A DNA stretch of 64,000 nucleotides. It comes from Angiostrongylus vasorum (taxonomy: Eukaryota; Nematoda; Chromadorea; Rhabditida; Metastrongylidae). Below are positions 1-12,249 of this stretch, piece after piece. The stretch lies in the NCBI GenBank assembly GCA_018806985.1, contig JADANN010000202.1, forward strand, positions 2,402,001 to 2,466,000. Direction: 5' to 3'. Position 1 is the first letter of the stretch, and every line of letters starts with the position of its first letter. Both the position numbers and the translations under genes were made by a program. The notes under the pieces are model-generated. The model was not told where the DNA came from. It saw nothing but the letters and a program-made list of their open reading frames with translations, and ran no database searches.

Positions 1-245
1 GTTAGTGAGTGACACGGGATGTCAAAGGCAATGCAGGAGGAATATCGATCCAATGGTCAGAGTTCTTCACGAAAGGCCTAGAAGAAAGGTGTGATGCTCA
101 ACGAACTCCTAGAGCGAGCAGAACCCATTGGGCTACTCTTGCACGCGACAGGGGAAAAATGGAAGACTTACTGGCGCCCGCTCGAGTCACTGGACGATCA
201 ACGGGACTACAGGTGATACAGGTGATACATATAAAAAATCAAAAC
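1..245 (+). mobile_element. RTE-type LINE, 3' end (truncated by window edge)
   Basis: The frame beginning at position 9 reads the last part of an RTE (non-LTR retrotransposon) polyprotein: a WSEFF..GLEE segment followed by TPRASRTHWATLARDRGKM. The same order (RWSEFFMKSLEE, then the GRAEPTGLLLHTTGKD block) ends the RTE copy near 23600. The coding part runs into a short GGTGATACA-type repeat, as expected for the simple 3' tail of RTE elements. Only the end is inside the window. The frame has drifted from the other copy, so it is probably inactive. Confidence 0.75.
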
Positions 246-599
246 AGTCTCCTCAAATAGTCTTCTTCATCTTCATACTCTTCTTGACGCCACAGGTAAT
301 ATCTAATTCTGCGTGATTCCCATAAGCGACAAATAAAAAAGAGAACGACATAGGCCGACTAAACTAACTAGACCCTTACCATAAGTGGGAAAAATCCTGA
401 TAAAAAATTGTCGGCGAACAGCAAAATGAGAATGAGAACTGTGCTACTTGGTGTCTGTTCATAGTTCAGTTTACCAATGGACATTCATTTTCGGAGAAGA
501 TAACGGTAACTACTAAACATGGAAATCATCTAGTAGCACAACTTGTGCTGATATCGACCCCATCCTCACAAATGAAAGGTAACATCCTACGTAACACTG

Positions 600-1800
600 T
601 CATTACTGGGAAAAATCTAACCACTATCTTCCCACAAGATGATTTGGATCGAATGCATGATGCAAGCTGAAAAACAACATCTATTGTGGCCTAAGGATGA
701 AAAAGAAAAGTTATGTATGACAAGCAGATTCTACAAAGAACTCTTTCTCTACACGAATGGCAGATCTAGAAAGAGTGGACTGAAGACAACGCACTGCTCG
801 GCAAATGACTTAAAAGCCGTGCCGAACACCAGTGAAGAAGTTCGGATCCCGTTTTCACTATCACACCAGAGGATGCTTGAAAAGGGAAGAAAAGAAAATA
901 AGTGTGAACTCGACTGCACCACACCTACTGGATGGTAACAATGGCCAGTTGTGAACATTGCTCCAGGAGGATAAATGAGAGAAAGAAGTTATTCGAAGCA
1001 TCTTAAGAAACAAACCTGTGCAAAGAAACTTTTTCGACTATGCGAACATAAAGTTATGCAGTTAGTGTTGACAAATGATAGGCTAACTCTCTATTGCTAT
1101 CAGTGAATCAATAACACTTCATTATTTTCTGGCCCACTATGTCATCTTACTAACGCGTTCTTTCTAATGATGTTCGAACTACGATCATGAGCATGAAGAG
1201 AGGCAAAACTCCACGATAAGATAATGCGCAACCAAAACCCTTCGAAATGAATCCTCGACATTCTCGCACTTGTCTCGGTCAACATGAAAACATATCCCCG
1301 AAAAGACATCGGTTGCGGTCGCCTGGCTCGTTAAGATGTCAAAGCAGGCTGTTGGGAATTCCAGCTGCCACTTGATTTAACTTTCATCTGTAATGAAAAG
1401 GTATCTAACAAGTGTAGAAACATATGGCATGCTACCAGCACTCGTCGATCAAGAAGAAGATCCGCTCTACATAAAAACTTCACAAAAACTTCACACCACT
1501 TTGAACAACCCTTTACAAGCTCTGTAGATAATAGTAGTTCGAGATGAAGAAGTTATCGCACCAAAGTTGTTTGCTTCAACAATTAAAAATATAATGGAAT
1601 TGCTTGATACGGAGGAAAACGACACGCGTACTGATGGAACTTTACTCTTGCACCTTCACAGAAGTATCAGTGGGAGAGAAGTAGAATTAGAAAACCTCAA
1701 CTCAGCAGATAAAATAATAGCAATGCTAACAAATCAGAAGGAAATGAATTTTCGAATAATCTATGATATCATTCGAAGGTCACAGCAACCGTAACACACC
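600..1800 (+). mobile_element. Decayed RTE-type LINE (reverse transcriptase remnant)
   Basis: Broken coding pieces lie in the order expected for an RTE. FYKELF followed by PNTSEEVRI (about 640-870) resembles the linker between endonuclease and RT. LVDQEEDPLYIKT at about 1440 matches LVDQGVDPSYIRT of the copy at 25.5 kb. PKLFASTIKNIM followed by RTDGTLLLHLH (about 1560-1660) matches the RT block before the FADD motif in the copy at 22.7 kb. Stops and frameshifts separate the pieces and the catalytic FADD is gone, so this is an old dead copy. Confidence 0.6.
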
Positions 1801-3078
1801 TTTGCCACCTTTGCCAAAGGCACTCTATGAATACAGAAACGACGACCTGAAAGACGAACTGTGTAGGACAGCAGCATGGACTTCACAAGGGCCTCATAGA
1901 AAGGACCGGTCAACAACGATTCAACGTTCCGCCTTCGCCTTGTCCTTTGACAGTATCCGACTAGCTCTGTGGTGCAGCTGAGATGCAGAACAACATATCA
2001 ACGACAGGAATTTGCGCGTCATCCATGCTGGTTTCTAACGGTCTTTCCTGAAATACAATAACACCCGAAATACATAAGAACCGGATGACACAGAGTTTAC
2101 ATCATCGGGGTTTATCCCATCGAGACCCAAGGAAATGCGTATCGAAAGCAGAACATTTGGGATTGCCATCAAAAGGGATAACAATAACGGTACAGTTGAC
2201 CTTAAGGAGGGTCAAGAGTTTTGGTGAGAGCTTGGTGAAGAGTGGGAGGACGAACTTCGGTATAATTAGCCGTTTAAAGGAAGAAACAAATTAAAAATAT
2301 GCTGCGGCCTTTCCGAATCGTGAAAACGGGCCATGTAACTGTTAAAATATCTGGACACTTAGAAACCAACAACTTAGCTATACAAGGAGGAGAAAATACG
2401 GATTTTCATGACAAAAATCTTGCCTTTACAGCAGAGTAAGCGTTGTTTACAAGAATGTCCAGTCGGCCATTTTCGTCGCGTTCGATTCTCTCAAAGAATT
2501 CCTTGACCTCATCCATGTTCGAATGGTCAACGTATGCCGCTATTCCTTTTCCGCCTCGTTCGCTTACTTCTAAACGTACGACATTTATTTAACACGGCTC
2601 TTCTCAACTCATAAATTTAGAGCTTCTGAAAAAACAAGGTTGAAATAAATGTGAAATTATAAATTAGAAATACACCTTTTGAGTCAAGCAGGTTTCCTGA
2701 GTTGAAAATTTTGTTTCTATGGCGCTTTGGTAAACAGATGCTTCCCATGATCTCTCAGCAGAATGGAGCCACGCATAAAACGAGCTAGTATGCATACATG
2801 AAACTAGCGCCTTCCCCTGAGACTTCTGCAGGTTGTTCTTAATCTTACACTTCAAAAAGCTCCTTATTTATAGCACCTGATCAATTATCGAGTAACTCCA
2901 ACGACCACCAGTAAAGCCTGTTATATCTGTCTCGTGTTAGAGTCGGTCCATTTGCTCCAAAAATGCAAAGCTTTACAGTTTTGATGCAGAGTCCTTTAAC
3001 TTCGCTGTTTTCACGAGAAGTCAATCTCGATTAGTGCTCTCATATGGTATGGGTTAAAACGTTGAATTCCCCCACAAT
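1800..3078. other. Unassigned intergenic DNA
   Basis: AT-rich sequence with no recognisable gene, RNA or repeat end. Short open frames here lack any familiar motif or splice context. It may be the eroded tail of the RTE remnant just upstream. Confidence 0.4.
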
Positions 3079-3642
3079 GTGGCAGTAAATCACCTGGAAG
3101 AATCGCATATGACTCATATCTACCCCAAAAACAGTCGCGTCTCTTTCTTCTGTTCTTATAGTGCTCATAATGAACTTTTTTTTAAAATTCGACCTAAAGA
3201 ACCCATTAGAATCTATAAATCTTTGTCAAGAAAAACACCCATGAAAATTCATAAATTTCTAGCAATAAGAAGCAAGCCTTCATATTCAACCAAGACAAAA
3301 TTTCTAACTACCGGAGCCTACAAAACGGAACTTCTCTCTACTTCGTCGAGGTTCGTATTTCAAACCGAAAGGATTGAACAAGTATGGTTTCTTCGAAGAA
3401 ACCATTATTGTCAAACGATGCATTCTTGTTTCTCGTGCGTTATGAATTTTAAAAGTTCGAATTCTCATTTGAAATTTCTAGCAATTTTACAGCATTACAG
3501 CGACTATGCAAAGCTTTTTTTTATACGTCTACGAAGTTCTAGACTCACGTACAGCTGCAAAGATCCCCATTTGCACCATATGGAAAACTTGGGCAATCCA
3601 ACCTCTACTAAATGGTATTTAAAAAAAAGCTCTTGGCGTTGA
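3079..3642 (+). other. 187-codon open frame, unrecognised and doubtful
   Basis: The longest single frame in the first 12 kb. It is basic and rich in Ser, Phe and Lys, with two loosely similar internal stretches (around KIHKFLAI and HLKFLAIL), which suggests an AT-rich internal repeat rather than a protein domain. No signal peptide, domain or splice pattern was recognised. It could be an exon of an unknown gene or a chance frame; I favour chance or a decayed repeat. Confidence 0.15.
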
Positions 3643-4080
3643 TCATAGCAATCAGTTGTGGGAAAATAGGCCTGTGTTAACGTTAACCAAGAAGAAACAT
3701 AACGTAAGCTGGATAAAAAATTTACTACAGACAACATTCTCCATAAAATAAAGAGCGCTGCCTACTTATTTTCAATTAAATTTGTGGGTGATTTGTGCTA
3801 CAAGCTATTGCATCGCTTCCACATGAACTTCTATACGAGCTCTCATACAGCCTTCAGATGAACTTTCAGTGTAGGCCGCTCAATTCAATTGCACCAACTG
3901 AAGAACTTTCTGGAGTCTCCCTTTAAGCATTAACTCTAGTTTCCTCTACCAACATTCCGCCTATCATAGAAATCATATGACCACCAGCCCCACTAGTCAT
4001 GGCGGTTAGTTGGCTCAACACCTTATAATGTCCATCATCGTCTATCGTCACATCGGTAATATTGTATTGCTATTGTTGCC
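3643..4080. other. Unassigned intergenic DNA
   Basis: No gene or repeat recognised before the SINE that starts near 4084. Confidence 0.4.
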
Positions 4081-4083
4081 ACA

Positions 4084-4343
4084 GGGCTCGTGTGGCGCAG
4101 TGGTAAAGGCGCCACTGTGACACACACGTGGAATCGATCTCACGCCCATGGCCCACCAAGCCTTCCATCCCTCCGGGGTCGGCAAATTGCTACCAGACTT
4201 GTCTGGGAGAATAGCAGCACTGGCTCGATACATCGGTAAGCCATCGCGAGTCATTGTAAAGGCCAGATATGCATTCAATCATCTCCAACGATACTTAATG
4301 AAGACGCCGAGAGATTTATCGTTTTTTTATCCTTTATTGTTAC
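4084..4343 (+). repeat. tRNA-derived SINE, family A
   Basis: The head GGGCTCGTGTGGCGCAGTGG contains a pol III A-box-like segment; GGAATCGATCT about 35 bases on is B-box-like; CACGCCC can close the head like an acceptor stem. The body holds the family hallmarks CCACCAAGCCTTCCATCC, TCGGCAAATTG, TGTCTGGGAGAATAGCAGCA and CCAGATATGCATTCAATC, and the tail ends in T-rich TTTATCC repeats. About nine fuller copies and several remnants occur in the window. It is a retroposon, not a working tRNA gene. Confidence 0.85.
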
Positions 4344-4944
4344 CATAAACGGTTATAGTCCAGTACTTCATACATCAAAAGATTTGCTCTGTGGAAAGAT
4401 CAAAAACTCCAGGGTGGTAAACTAGCATAAATTCGAGTATTCCACCTCGAACTGGTAATTATCCGGATCTGACAACTGACGTAAACTATTGTAATCCACG
4501 AAGTCAATTCACCACAATTCTTGTTCATTGGCCAAACTGCTAGACTTGCTACCTCTGGAATACTTCTACCAAATTCTCTGCTGATAGTTATATACGCAGC
4601 CAACTATGAATCTTAGTGAAATTGCTGCATACCTGTCGCTGTTTTTTCTAAGCCAGGAAGTGACTGGTCTCTGGATGAATCGCTCTCTGATGGCTTGCGA
4701 CCAGTGACATACACTGTAGCGCCAGACGCGCCCAACTGCAACGCAATCCCTCGACCTCAAACATGTGTGCGTTAGAAACAGAACGAAAACAGGACGAGCT
4801 TTAAGACACTACAGATTGAGGCTGTCGGAAAAACTTAATGGCTAAAAACAAAGTACGGACCGTTTAAGACCGATGGGTGAATAAGTAATCTGGGAAAGAT
4901 GGGTGATTTACGAAAACAGCAAACACAAAAACCGTAAATTGTTA
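4344..4944. other. Unassigned intergenic DNA
   Basis: No gene or known repeat seen between two SINE copies. Confidence 0.4.
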
Positions 4945-5212
4945 TTTTTTATCTAGTGCCTACTACAGTTTTCGCGGCAGAGTATTCTGTGAAATACAAC
5001 CGTAATGATGCTGCGATATTTGCAAAACTCCGGACCGCAAGTGTCTGCGGTGGGGGTACGAACGCGCTATTACCCTTTCCGGGGGCTAATGCGTTCACCA
5101 CCACACCATTCGGGTCCTTCGTTTCGCCTGTCTCTCAGCTAGTTTCTTTATCGACCATTTTGTGCCATCAGCAATCACCCATCAACGGCACTGTCTTCTA
5201 AACAGCTACTTG
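4945..5212 (-). repeat. tRNA-derived SINE, family B
   Basis: Read on the minus strand the order is: an A-box-like GGTGTGGTGGTGAACGCATT region, CCCCCGGAAAGGGTAATAGC, a B-box-like CGTTCGTACCCCC, GGTCCGGAGTTTTGCAAATA, and an A-rich end ...GGCAGTAAATAAA-like tail (at 4945-4975). The same blocks recur at 6965, 14155, 27870, 41465, 51325, 53230, 60030 and the right window edge. The tRNA assignment rests on the A/B box spacing and a TGGTGNGGTGG core. Confidence 0.7.
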
Positions 5213-5650
5213 GAAAGGGTGGACGGTAAAGTGGTAATCGAAAAACTCTACCTATCCCTCGCGAAGCGCCTGTGACAATTGCGATTTGTCCAGCCAGAGC
5301 CATCACTGAAGCTCAGAAAAATAAAACTCTGTGGTCAAAGAAGTAGACGAATGAAATTCATCGATGTGCGGTAATAGAAGGGAACTATAAAAAAACGACT
5401 ACAATAGAAGACTAAGGAAAATACGGACTTGCTGGAGAAGCTCAATACAAAGACCATCCCTACGTTAAGGTTATGCAAACTTATTTCCAACTCTTAGTCG
5501 ATGTTGATCTTGCTAATAAGCGCGAACGAAAGTAAGAGACTCGCTCTTTAAGTTACCGATCCTATATCGCTAAGTACATAGGAACGTTAATCTCAAAAGA
5601 AAAGTGCTAAACGAGAACTTATGTAGGGACTGGGACGCAAAGATTAGAGG
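5213..5650. other. Unassigned intergenic DNA
   Basis: Nothing recognisable on either strand. Confidence 0.35.
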
Positions 5651-5745
5651 TGCTACTCAATACACTCGCGCCGGACTCACCAAGCCTGCCATCGATGCCA
5701 GTTCGGCTAATGGGTAGCAGAGTTTCTGGGAAGACAGAAACGCTG
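5651..5745 (+). repeat. SINE family A, eroded fragment
   Basis: CGCGCCGGACTCACCAAGCC, then GTTCGGCTAATGGGTAGCAG and AGTTTCTGGGAAGA, follow the order of the family A body (CACCAAGCC / TCGGCAAATTGGTA / CTTGTCTGGGAGGA) with many changes. Both ends are lost. Confidence 0.5.
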
Positions 5746-6960
5746 ACTTAACAAATCGCTGTATTGTTGATAGGAACACTCGAAGCTGTTGTTATTACAG
5801 GATTTACTAATAGTAGCAAATGTTTTAGTAGACTTCGCCTTATGCAGAGCCTGGGAAGGTCAAGAAAATTGGCTGATTAGTTAGATTGCAGTTAACTTGA
5901 CCTTTCGAGGATCTAACGAAGGTAAAATCCGGTGAAACGTTATCTACTGTTAATAAAGAGTTTAATAACAATGCCGTGTGTGGTGAACAAGAAAACAGCG
6001 AATCAGTCATCAATGCTGAAGTTAAGAGAAAACGCGTCATGGGAATTACTGGCTCGATACCTCAGTAGGCCTATGCAAGCGACTGGGGAAGGTATAGGTC
6101 AACTTTTAGGTGCAAGGATAAATCAAACTAAGAGATACGAACAAAACAGCGCCAAATTCTTAACCTTTCACTCCATATGAAAGCTATGAATTTGAAAATA
6201 TCAAGAAAACAAGGAAATCGAGAACTATTAAGAAAACAGTTTGTCCAAATGCTTATTTTATTTCTAAGATTTTAGGGAAAAGAATTCATAATTCATGTTA
6301 CCTGGAGATTTCTACTTTTCAGGAAAACAGGATAATTGCGACGTAGGTAAAAAGACAATAGTGGTAATCGAAAATAAAGAAAGCTAGGACATACAGGTGA
6401 CATGAGTTACGAACTTTCAGAGTAGAAAATGAGGAAGTAAAAGCATGAAATGCTAAACAAATATTGAAACTAGAAAACAATCGATGAAAATGAACAAGCC
6501 CGAGCCGAACCGCCATTCCTTCCTGTGGCGCGCCAAGCCTAGTCAGCAGTGACCTTTGACGTCTCACCGGGCACGAAGAGCGCTGCGCATTTTGTGCGAC
6601 GTTCCTTATTTATAGCGTTAATGACTATAACGTAGTCACAGTAGTTATCCGACCTCTAGGACCAGCGTTAACGACCAAAATGTAGTCACGGGTAGTTGCA
6701 AAACTCGTTTACAGTTCGGGTTAACGCCTACCGTGAAGAATGAGTAACCATGATATCGGAAAACAGTTGGTGGCACTGAAGTAACTATTTCATTATTCGA
6801 ATAGCATAGTGGTAATCGGTCATTTTGTTATGGTCATTATGGTGCAAAAAGTAGTCCATAGGTCACTTTTACTCTATTTTGCTTTCACTTCTACTCCTTC
6901 TACTCAGTCATCGAAGTTCTTCATTTGTGATTCACATGGTCCTGTATAGACCTTTTTCTG
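5746..6960. other. Unassigned intergenic DNA with a possible PLE-tail relic
   Basis: No gene recognised. A motif at about 5912-5945 (CTAACGA, short hairpin, GTGAAACGTT) resembles an eroded hammerhead-like PLE tail but departs from the core at several positions. Around 6610-6700 a GCGTTAACGAC..GTAGTCAC unit is repeated imperfectly twice. Confidence 0.3.
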
Positions 6961-6964
6961 TGCT

Positions 6965-7082
6965 TATGTTAAAACAAAAATGTTGTATAACCACAATGAT
7001 GCTGAGATAGTTGCAGAACTCCGGACCGCAGGTGTCTACGGTGGGGATCGAACTCGCTATTATCCTTTCCGGGGGCCACCGG
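6965..7082 (-). repeat. SINE family B, truncated copy
   Basis: Contains ACAACCACAATGATGCTGAG, CAGAACTCCGGACCGCAGGT and GGGGATCGAACTCGC (B box on the minus strand), then CCTTTCCGGGGGCCACC, where the match to the other copies stops. About half the element is present. Confidence 0.7.
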
Positions 7083-7856
7083 AAAAGTGATATGCAAACT
7101 TTTCATCTTGAATTAGGATAAAAAAACAGAATATAAATAACCACTAGCAGTGGCAACTATATAATAAGGCTTTATCAACAAATAACGTATTTCTGCTATT
7201 TGAAAAGTAAAAAAGAATAAGCTTGAGCGCAATGGATTGTAATATTTACAGCGCTCGTGTTTTCTCAGAAAATGCCTAGCAACATAGCCCAGGGTTCCCA
7301 TATATCCAGAACGTTTTCACCCAGGGTTTCAAATTTTAGAAATAAAACGAAATCGAACCCAGGAATAAGCAAAGGGTATCCATTACACGACCTTCGATCG
7401 GTCCTGTCATGAAATTCGACATACCCCATTGTAAATCGGCAAGAACTTCATGGAGAAGACCAGAACAATCCCCCCGTCTGTGATGTTTTTGGACAGCTCA
7501 CATCGTTTACTACAACAGTACAAATGACGAGATGCTAATATCGAAGGAAGCGAAAGCGATATGTCGTCACACCCAGTGAAAGGACGGATAACGGCGAAAC
7601 GCGAGGGTTAGCAGGTGATGGGTTATTGATTAATGCGAGTAAGTTCTATCAAAACAGACGACGAGGAGGCCGGTCGAGAATAAGAAAACAGCCATCGAAC
7701 CGGAATGCGTCAAAAACAGCGCCATGTTTTCCATTTTGGACGGGTGTCGAAATCAGGTACCTTGATTCCTTATCGAAATGTTGTTGCACTTCCGAAACTT
7801 TCAACCAAAAAAGAAAAAAAATTAACAGGCCTGTGATTTTCATATGGCTAAATTAT
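7083..7856. other. Unassigned intergenic DNA
   Basis: No gene or repeat end recognised. Short frames near 7626-7843 overlap on both strands and show no motif. Confidence 0.35.
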
Positions 7857-8145
7857 GAGGGCGCGTGTGACGCAATGGTCGGAGATGCCCTGCAACACAC
7901 ACGCGGGATCGACCCTCGCCGCCCGTGGCTTACCAAGCCTTCTATCCCTCCGGGGTCAGCAAATTGGTATCAGACTTGTCTGCGAGGATAGCAGCACTGG
8001 CCCGATACATCGATAACCTATCGCGAGTCATTGTAAAGGCCAGATATGTATGCAGTTACCTCCAACGATGAAGTTAATGAAGTCGGATGCATGACGTATG
8101 CTTCAGGGATTGATCAACGCCGAGAGCTCTATCCTTTTATAACCA
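7857..8145 (+). repeat. tRNA-derived SINE, family A
   Basis: The head GGGCGCGTGTGACGCAATGG and the B-box-like CGGGATCGACCCT are both present, followed by the full body (CTTCTATCCCTCCGGGGTCA, TCTGCGAGGATAGCAGCACT, CCAGATATGTATGCAG) and the CGCCGAGAGCTCTATCC end. It is a fairly complete copy. Confidence 0.85.
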
Positions 8146-8189
8146 ATTATTACGAGTATTCAATAAGTTGTCGGTAGATGAAGTGCTGT

Positions 8190-8470
8190 GATTTAGAGAT
8201 ATCCAGTATTACACACTGGATAACACTCGGGTTCATTCGGACGCCCCAGGCTCACCAAACCTTCCATACATCCGCGATCGACAAATTGATAGCAAACTTG
8301 TATGGCAGGCAAACATACAATGATTTTCGATAGATAAATAAACAACAGCAAATCACTGTATGTACCAGATATGCATTGAACCACTTACTGCCAACAATGC
8401 TTAAACGACCTCGGTTGCACAACGCATCCTTCGGGGTTTGATGAATCCCCGGGAACTTGTCGTTTTATTT
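8190..8470 (+). repeat. SINE family A, second eroded copy in tandem orientation
   Basis: The blocks CTCACCAAACCTTCCATAC, CGACAAATTGATAGCAAACT, CCAGATATGCATTGAACCAC, CAATGCTTAAACGACCTCGG and ATCCTTCGGGGTTTGATGAA follow family A order. It lies about 50 bases after a better copy and is clearly more diverged, so the two are separate insertions of different age. Confidence 0.6.
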
Positions 8471-9200
8471 ATTGAGTAACATCGAAAAGGCAGATCTTTA
8501 GTGTTAGTTATGAGAATAATGACCGTTTATAAGTTTAAACTAACATAATAAAAGCCGATAGCATCAGCAGGTACTTGTTTACGAGGGAAGTTTTACAGCC
8601 ATGCTAAAATAAAAATTCCAAGTTCCCCCCAATTTTTTGAAAAATTTAATCCTAAAGAAATACAGAATTGAAACAGTATGTTCACTAAGAAATTAGATCT
8701 ACGCCTAAGACGATAGGACAAAGTGTCTTCTGTTTCCTCTAATCTGGGAGGTTCGCAACTCACCAACTACTCTAGCGACCGAAGAAACAACGTCAGTTGT
8801 CGAAGAATCACTTTCGGGTGTTAAGTGCTGCAAAGTACACTGTAGTGGACTCATGATTCTAATTAAGGAGACAACTTGACTACAGTGTACCTTGGAGAGG
8901 TGGTCAATGGATCATACTGGCAACAGAATGTAATGATTCCATTCTAACATGTGACGCTTGGCGAGTTTTTCTAACGAGTACTTTCGCCGATATGAATTCA
9001 GACATCATCACCAGTGATATTTTCTAGTTGAAATCCCTATTTCATACTTATATGAACTAGTCTGATAACAAGATCTTCAGCTCAAACATATCCTCAGTGT
9101 GCTTGTATCCTGTGAGACAGAGACTGCCGTTGGAAGTAGCTATTTCCAGTGGCTAAAGAACCGTAGCTCCTCGGGATAGCTGTAGAGGAAAATCTAGGCC
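8471..9200. other. Unassigned DNA, possibly 5' part of the PLE remnant that follows
   Basis: No frame or motif recognised. Its position just before a PLE endonuclease remnant makes decayed PLE reverse-transcriptase sequence possible. Confidence 0.3.
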
Positions 9201-9960
9201 CCCCAAATGATAAGTCCAGCGATGATAAGGTCTACTTTCGTTCATTTCATTTTTCTTTCACTTCATTCAATAAGTGCAACTATAAAGCGTTACTTAGTAA
9301 GGGTCGGTCTAGAGAATTCGATAACAGCGACTGAAATACCATCGAGCACTCTAAGACGCCAGCTACTTCGTAACCGCTTCTTTCACCGACTGTGCGCAAC
9401 GGAAAATGGCATGATTTGCCCTAACGGTAGAACCGGTGACTGCATGAGTTCGGGTACTGTGTGCCTCAACCTTTGTAAATGGCGTGAGGAGGAATGCATT
9501 AGAAAGGACCATCCTCGCGCTGGAATCTAGACGATCAGTGCGCAAAACTGCTAGAGAAATTCTTTATTTTTTTACAATTTTGATAAATCCCAAGATTCTA
9601 AACATGAATCGCAAGTAAGGTGTCTTTTAATCACGTGTGGCCTTCGCACCATAGTTGAGGCGGATTTTTTTCGACTCGAGACAGGCACATTCCTCACCCA
9701 TTTAAGCTCTATGCGGCTGGCCTCCATCATTAAGTGGAATACTCAAAGCAAACGATGATTGTTTAAAAGAGGCTGTTTCCTATGTGAATGAAATTTTAAT
9801 TTTTGGTTTCATTTTTGTTGAGGTTATGAAAGCGTCTGGCTGAGTAGAAATCGTGTCAATTTGACCCTTAGAGACACTAAAGAAGGTGAAATTTGCTGAA
9901 ACGCTAATAAGTATGAAATAAATATTGTTGCGTCTTCTCATCAGGAGAAACACAGTGCCA
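9200..9960 (+). mobile_element. Penelope-like element, decayed 3' part
   Basis: The frame around 9300-9500 reads VGLENSITATEIPSSTLRRQ, then NRFFHRLCATENGMICP, then DCMSSGTVCLNLC. This is the same order as the linker and GIY-YIG nuclease start of the better PLE copies (DCMSSGTIYLISC at 34.6 kb). The downstream AARE..DKSQDSKHE-like stretch matches their C-terminal tail. At about 9879-9912 a CTAAAGA-hairpin-TGAAACGC motif looks like a decayed hammerhead tail. The YIG half of the nuclease is destroyed. Confidence 0.6.
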
Positions 9961-9994
9961 TAGGTCTTCTTCTAAGTGGTATGACCAATTTTCG

Positions 9995-10272
9995 TCTCAT
10001 AAGAGCAGTGGTCGGAGGTGCCCTGCAACACACACGCGGAATCGATCCCACTGCCCATGGCCCACCAGGCCTTCCACCCTCCGGAATCAGCAAATTGGTG
10101 CCAGACTTGTCTGCGACGATAGCAGCACTGGCTCGATACATCGGTAAGCCACCGCGAATCACTGTAAAGGCCAGATATGCATTCAATCACTTCCAAACGA
10201 TGCTTAATGAATCGAATGCATGGCGCATACCTCAGGGGATTGATCAACGCCAAGAGCTTTATCCTTTATCCT
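9995..10272 (+). repeat. tRNA-derived SINE, family A
   Basis: Starts in the head at GCAGTGGTCGGAGGTGCCCT, has the GGAATCGATCCC B box, then the full body and CAAGAGCTTTATCC tail. The first few bases of the head are altered. Confidence 0.8.
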
Positions 10273-11934
10273 TTAAGAGCGATATGATTAATTCTGTCTG
10301 CTACAGTGCATAACTCCTTAGTGTATAAATTCCAAGTACGGCAAGCAGTGTGATGACTCTAAACATTGTTAGACGATCAAATTTCCCGTGTGACAATCTT
10401 GGTGTACTTTGGCATCTCAACAGTTAATGACTTATAATGAAAATGCACTCTTGTCTTTAATTCTTTGAGGTTACGGATACTGCAGTTTTCTAGGTTATGT
10501 ACTAGCTTCAACATTGATGAATCTGAGTGTGACAATGTACAGATTTCTACAGAGATATGGTCAAGCAATTTTACACGCTCATCATTCAAGCCGAACCACA
10601 AAAATGAGTTTACCTATTCTGCATACAGCAGACAGCGCATGATATGTTGCGCAACCTCCAGCTTAAACACCACCGCTTACAACATTTCGTAGAACTAGTT
10701 GCTGCTTAAAATGCTGTTGTATTTGTAGAAAAGAAAAAACAGAAAAAAACTGAACACTGAGAGGAAAACGCCTCTATTAGGGTGACATCGTCGAGATGTT
10801 GATTGCAAGGGAATTTGATAAGAGCGGAGCCAGCAGTTAAGGCAAAGTTTTTGTTGCTGCTAAAATGCGGATTTTGCTGTCTTCCCAATAACGGGTACCT
10901 TAAGATTAGGAAACATTTTATCTGTGAACAACACTACAATAACACAGCAAGATAGGCAAGTTGGAAAGAGCTAGAATGAAAGAATGAATAATGGCTCCCA
11001 CATTAAACTGATGTTCAGACACTATGCGAGTTCGAACTGACGAAAAAAGAGGAATGCATGACAAAAGGAAGAATGTGCGACAATTTCTTACGATAGCGGG
11101 TTTAAATAGTGAACAAAAACCGCAGATATTTCATCACAGCTTGTGATCGATGCTTGCCCTTCGTGTTTGAGAACTCCACATCCGAGACTGATAACAAGAA
11201 AGAGAAAGATCGACAGTTTGTGGCATAAGCTAGGTCATGTCATCATAACCAAGAAATGAGCACTGTCTCTCTGAAGAGAACAGCGCTACTATTGACATTA
11301 CTCGACATGGGGAGCACAAGGAATGTATGAAGAGATAAAGAAGGGTCTCCGTACAGCAATAGTCTTGAGTTTTCTGTGACGATAAACTGATTTTATCCGA
11401 AAAATTTGTATATAGAATGCTTAAAGGAAAATGAGTACAAGGACCTATTATAAAAACTTTTGCTTATAATAATTCCTCTAGATATTTCACAGCTGTACAT
11501 ATCGTCAAGGTAGGAAAAAACAATGAAAAGCTATTTGAACGTCATGCAGTAGTTACCCAATAACGACCTTACCGGAGGAGAACAACCTTAACAGTAAGAA
11601 TATCTTAGCTGTTTGTATTTGCGTTATTTCAGGTTACAGTACAGACAAATACACATTGACAGTAGCAGAAGGATGAGAATGATCTAAAGACAGTATTTTT
11701 ACAAAAAGAGAAAAAACCACACTTCTAAAAAGTCCCACTTGAAATTCTAAATACAAACGCTTGAAATGAAAGGTGAGTTTTAATTCTAATGGCTTGTCAC
11801 GCAGTGGTCCTCTCATAGATGAAGTCGACTGTTTCGTCCCATAGTCGGTTTTGCTTCACCACACGCTCATGACATCCTCGCTAAATCCTTTTAACATTTT
11901 CGTAAAAGATTTGACCAGATAGAAGGCGTGAACT
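10273..11934. other. Intergenic DNA downstream of the phosphatase gene
   Basis: No gene, RNA or repeat end recognised. It includes the 3' flank of the minus-strand phosphatase whose stop codon is at 11935-11937. No convincing poly(A) signal could be singled out in this AT-rich flank. Confidence 0.35.
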
Positions 11935-12249
11935 TCAGATGGAGAAACAGGTAGAAAGCAAAGTGCAAGAGTTCTGAGGGAATTCGTTTGCCCGTCTACC
12001 TACTTTAGTTATTATGGATGAAATATAAGCAAGTGGTTTATTAGATAACAGCACAGGTAGATTTTCACTATTATTGGAAAGAAGCTGACTACTTACAGAT
12101 TCAGGCATCATAGATATAAACTGACATCGCAAATGTTCATCGACGTCCAGTACTGTTCCAGCATTTCTATACAAGTTACAGTACATTGGTGCCGAAAACA
12201 GAGTAAGAAGCCGTCTATTTGGAGTCAACCAAAAGCCGTCGAGACACAT
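11935..12249 (-). CDS. PP1-like phosphatase, last exon
   Basis: Begins after an acceptor ending GATGTAG and reads [17 protein letters not shown] and [16 protein letters not shown], the C-terminal end of the PPP fold with the SAP motif before the last beta strands. About 50 further residues have no PP1 counterpart. The stop is TGA at 11937-11935. It joins in phase 0 to the RAHQ exon 5.26 kb away. Confidence 0.85.
   Translation of the reverse strand: MCLDGFWLTPNRRLLTLFSAPMYCNLYRNAGTVLDVDEHLRCQFISMMPESVSSQLLSNNSENLPVLLSNKPLAYISSIITKVGRRANEFPQNSCTLLSTCFSI

Noticed and set aside
5912..5945. Hammerhead-like motif CTAACGA..GTGAAACGTT
   Set aside because: Two invariant core positions differ (CTAACGA for CTGANGA) and stem II is weak. 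Kept only as a possible relic.
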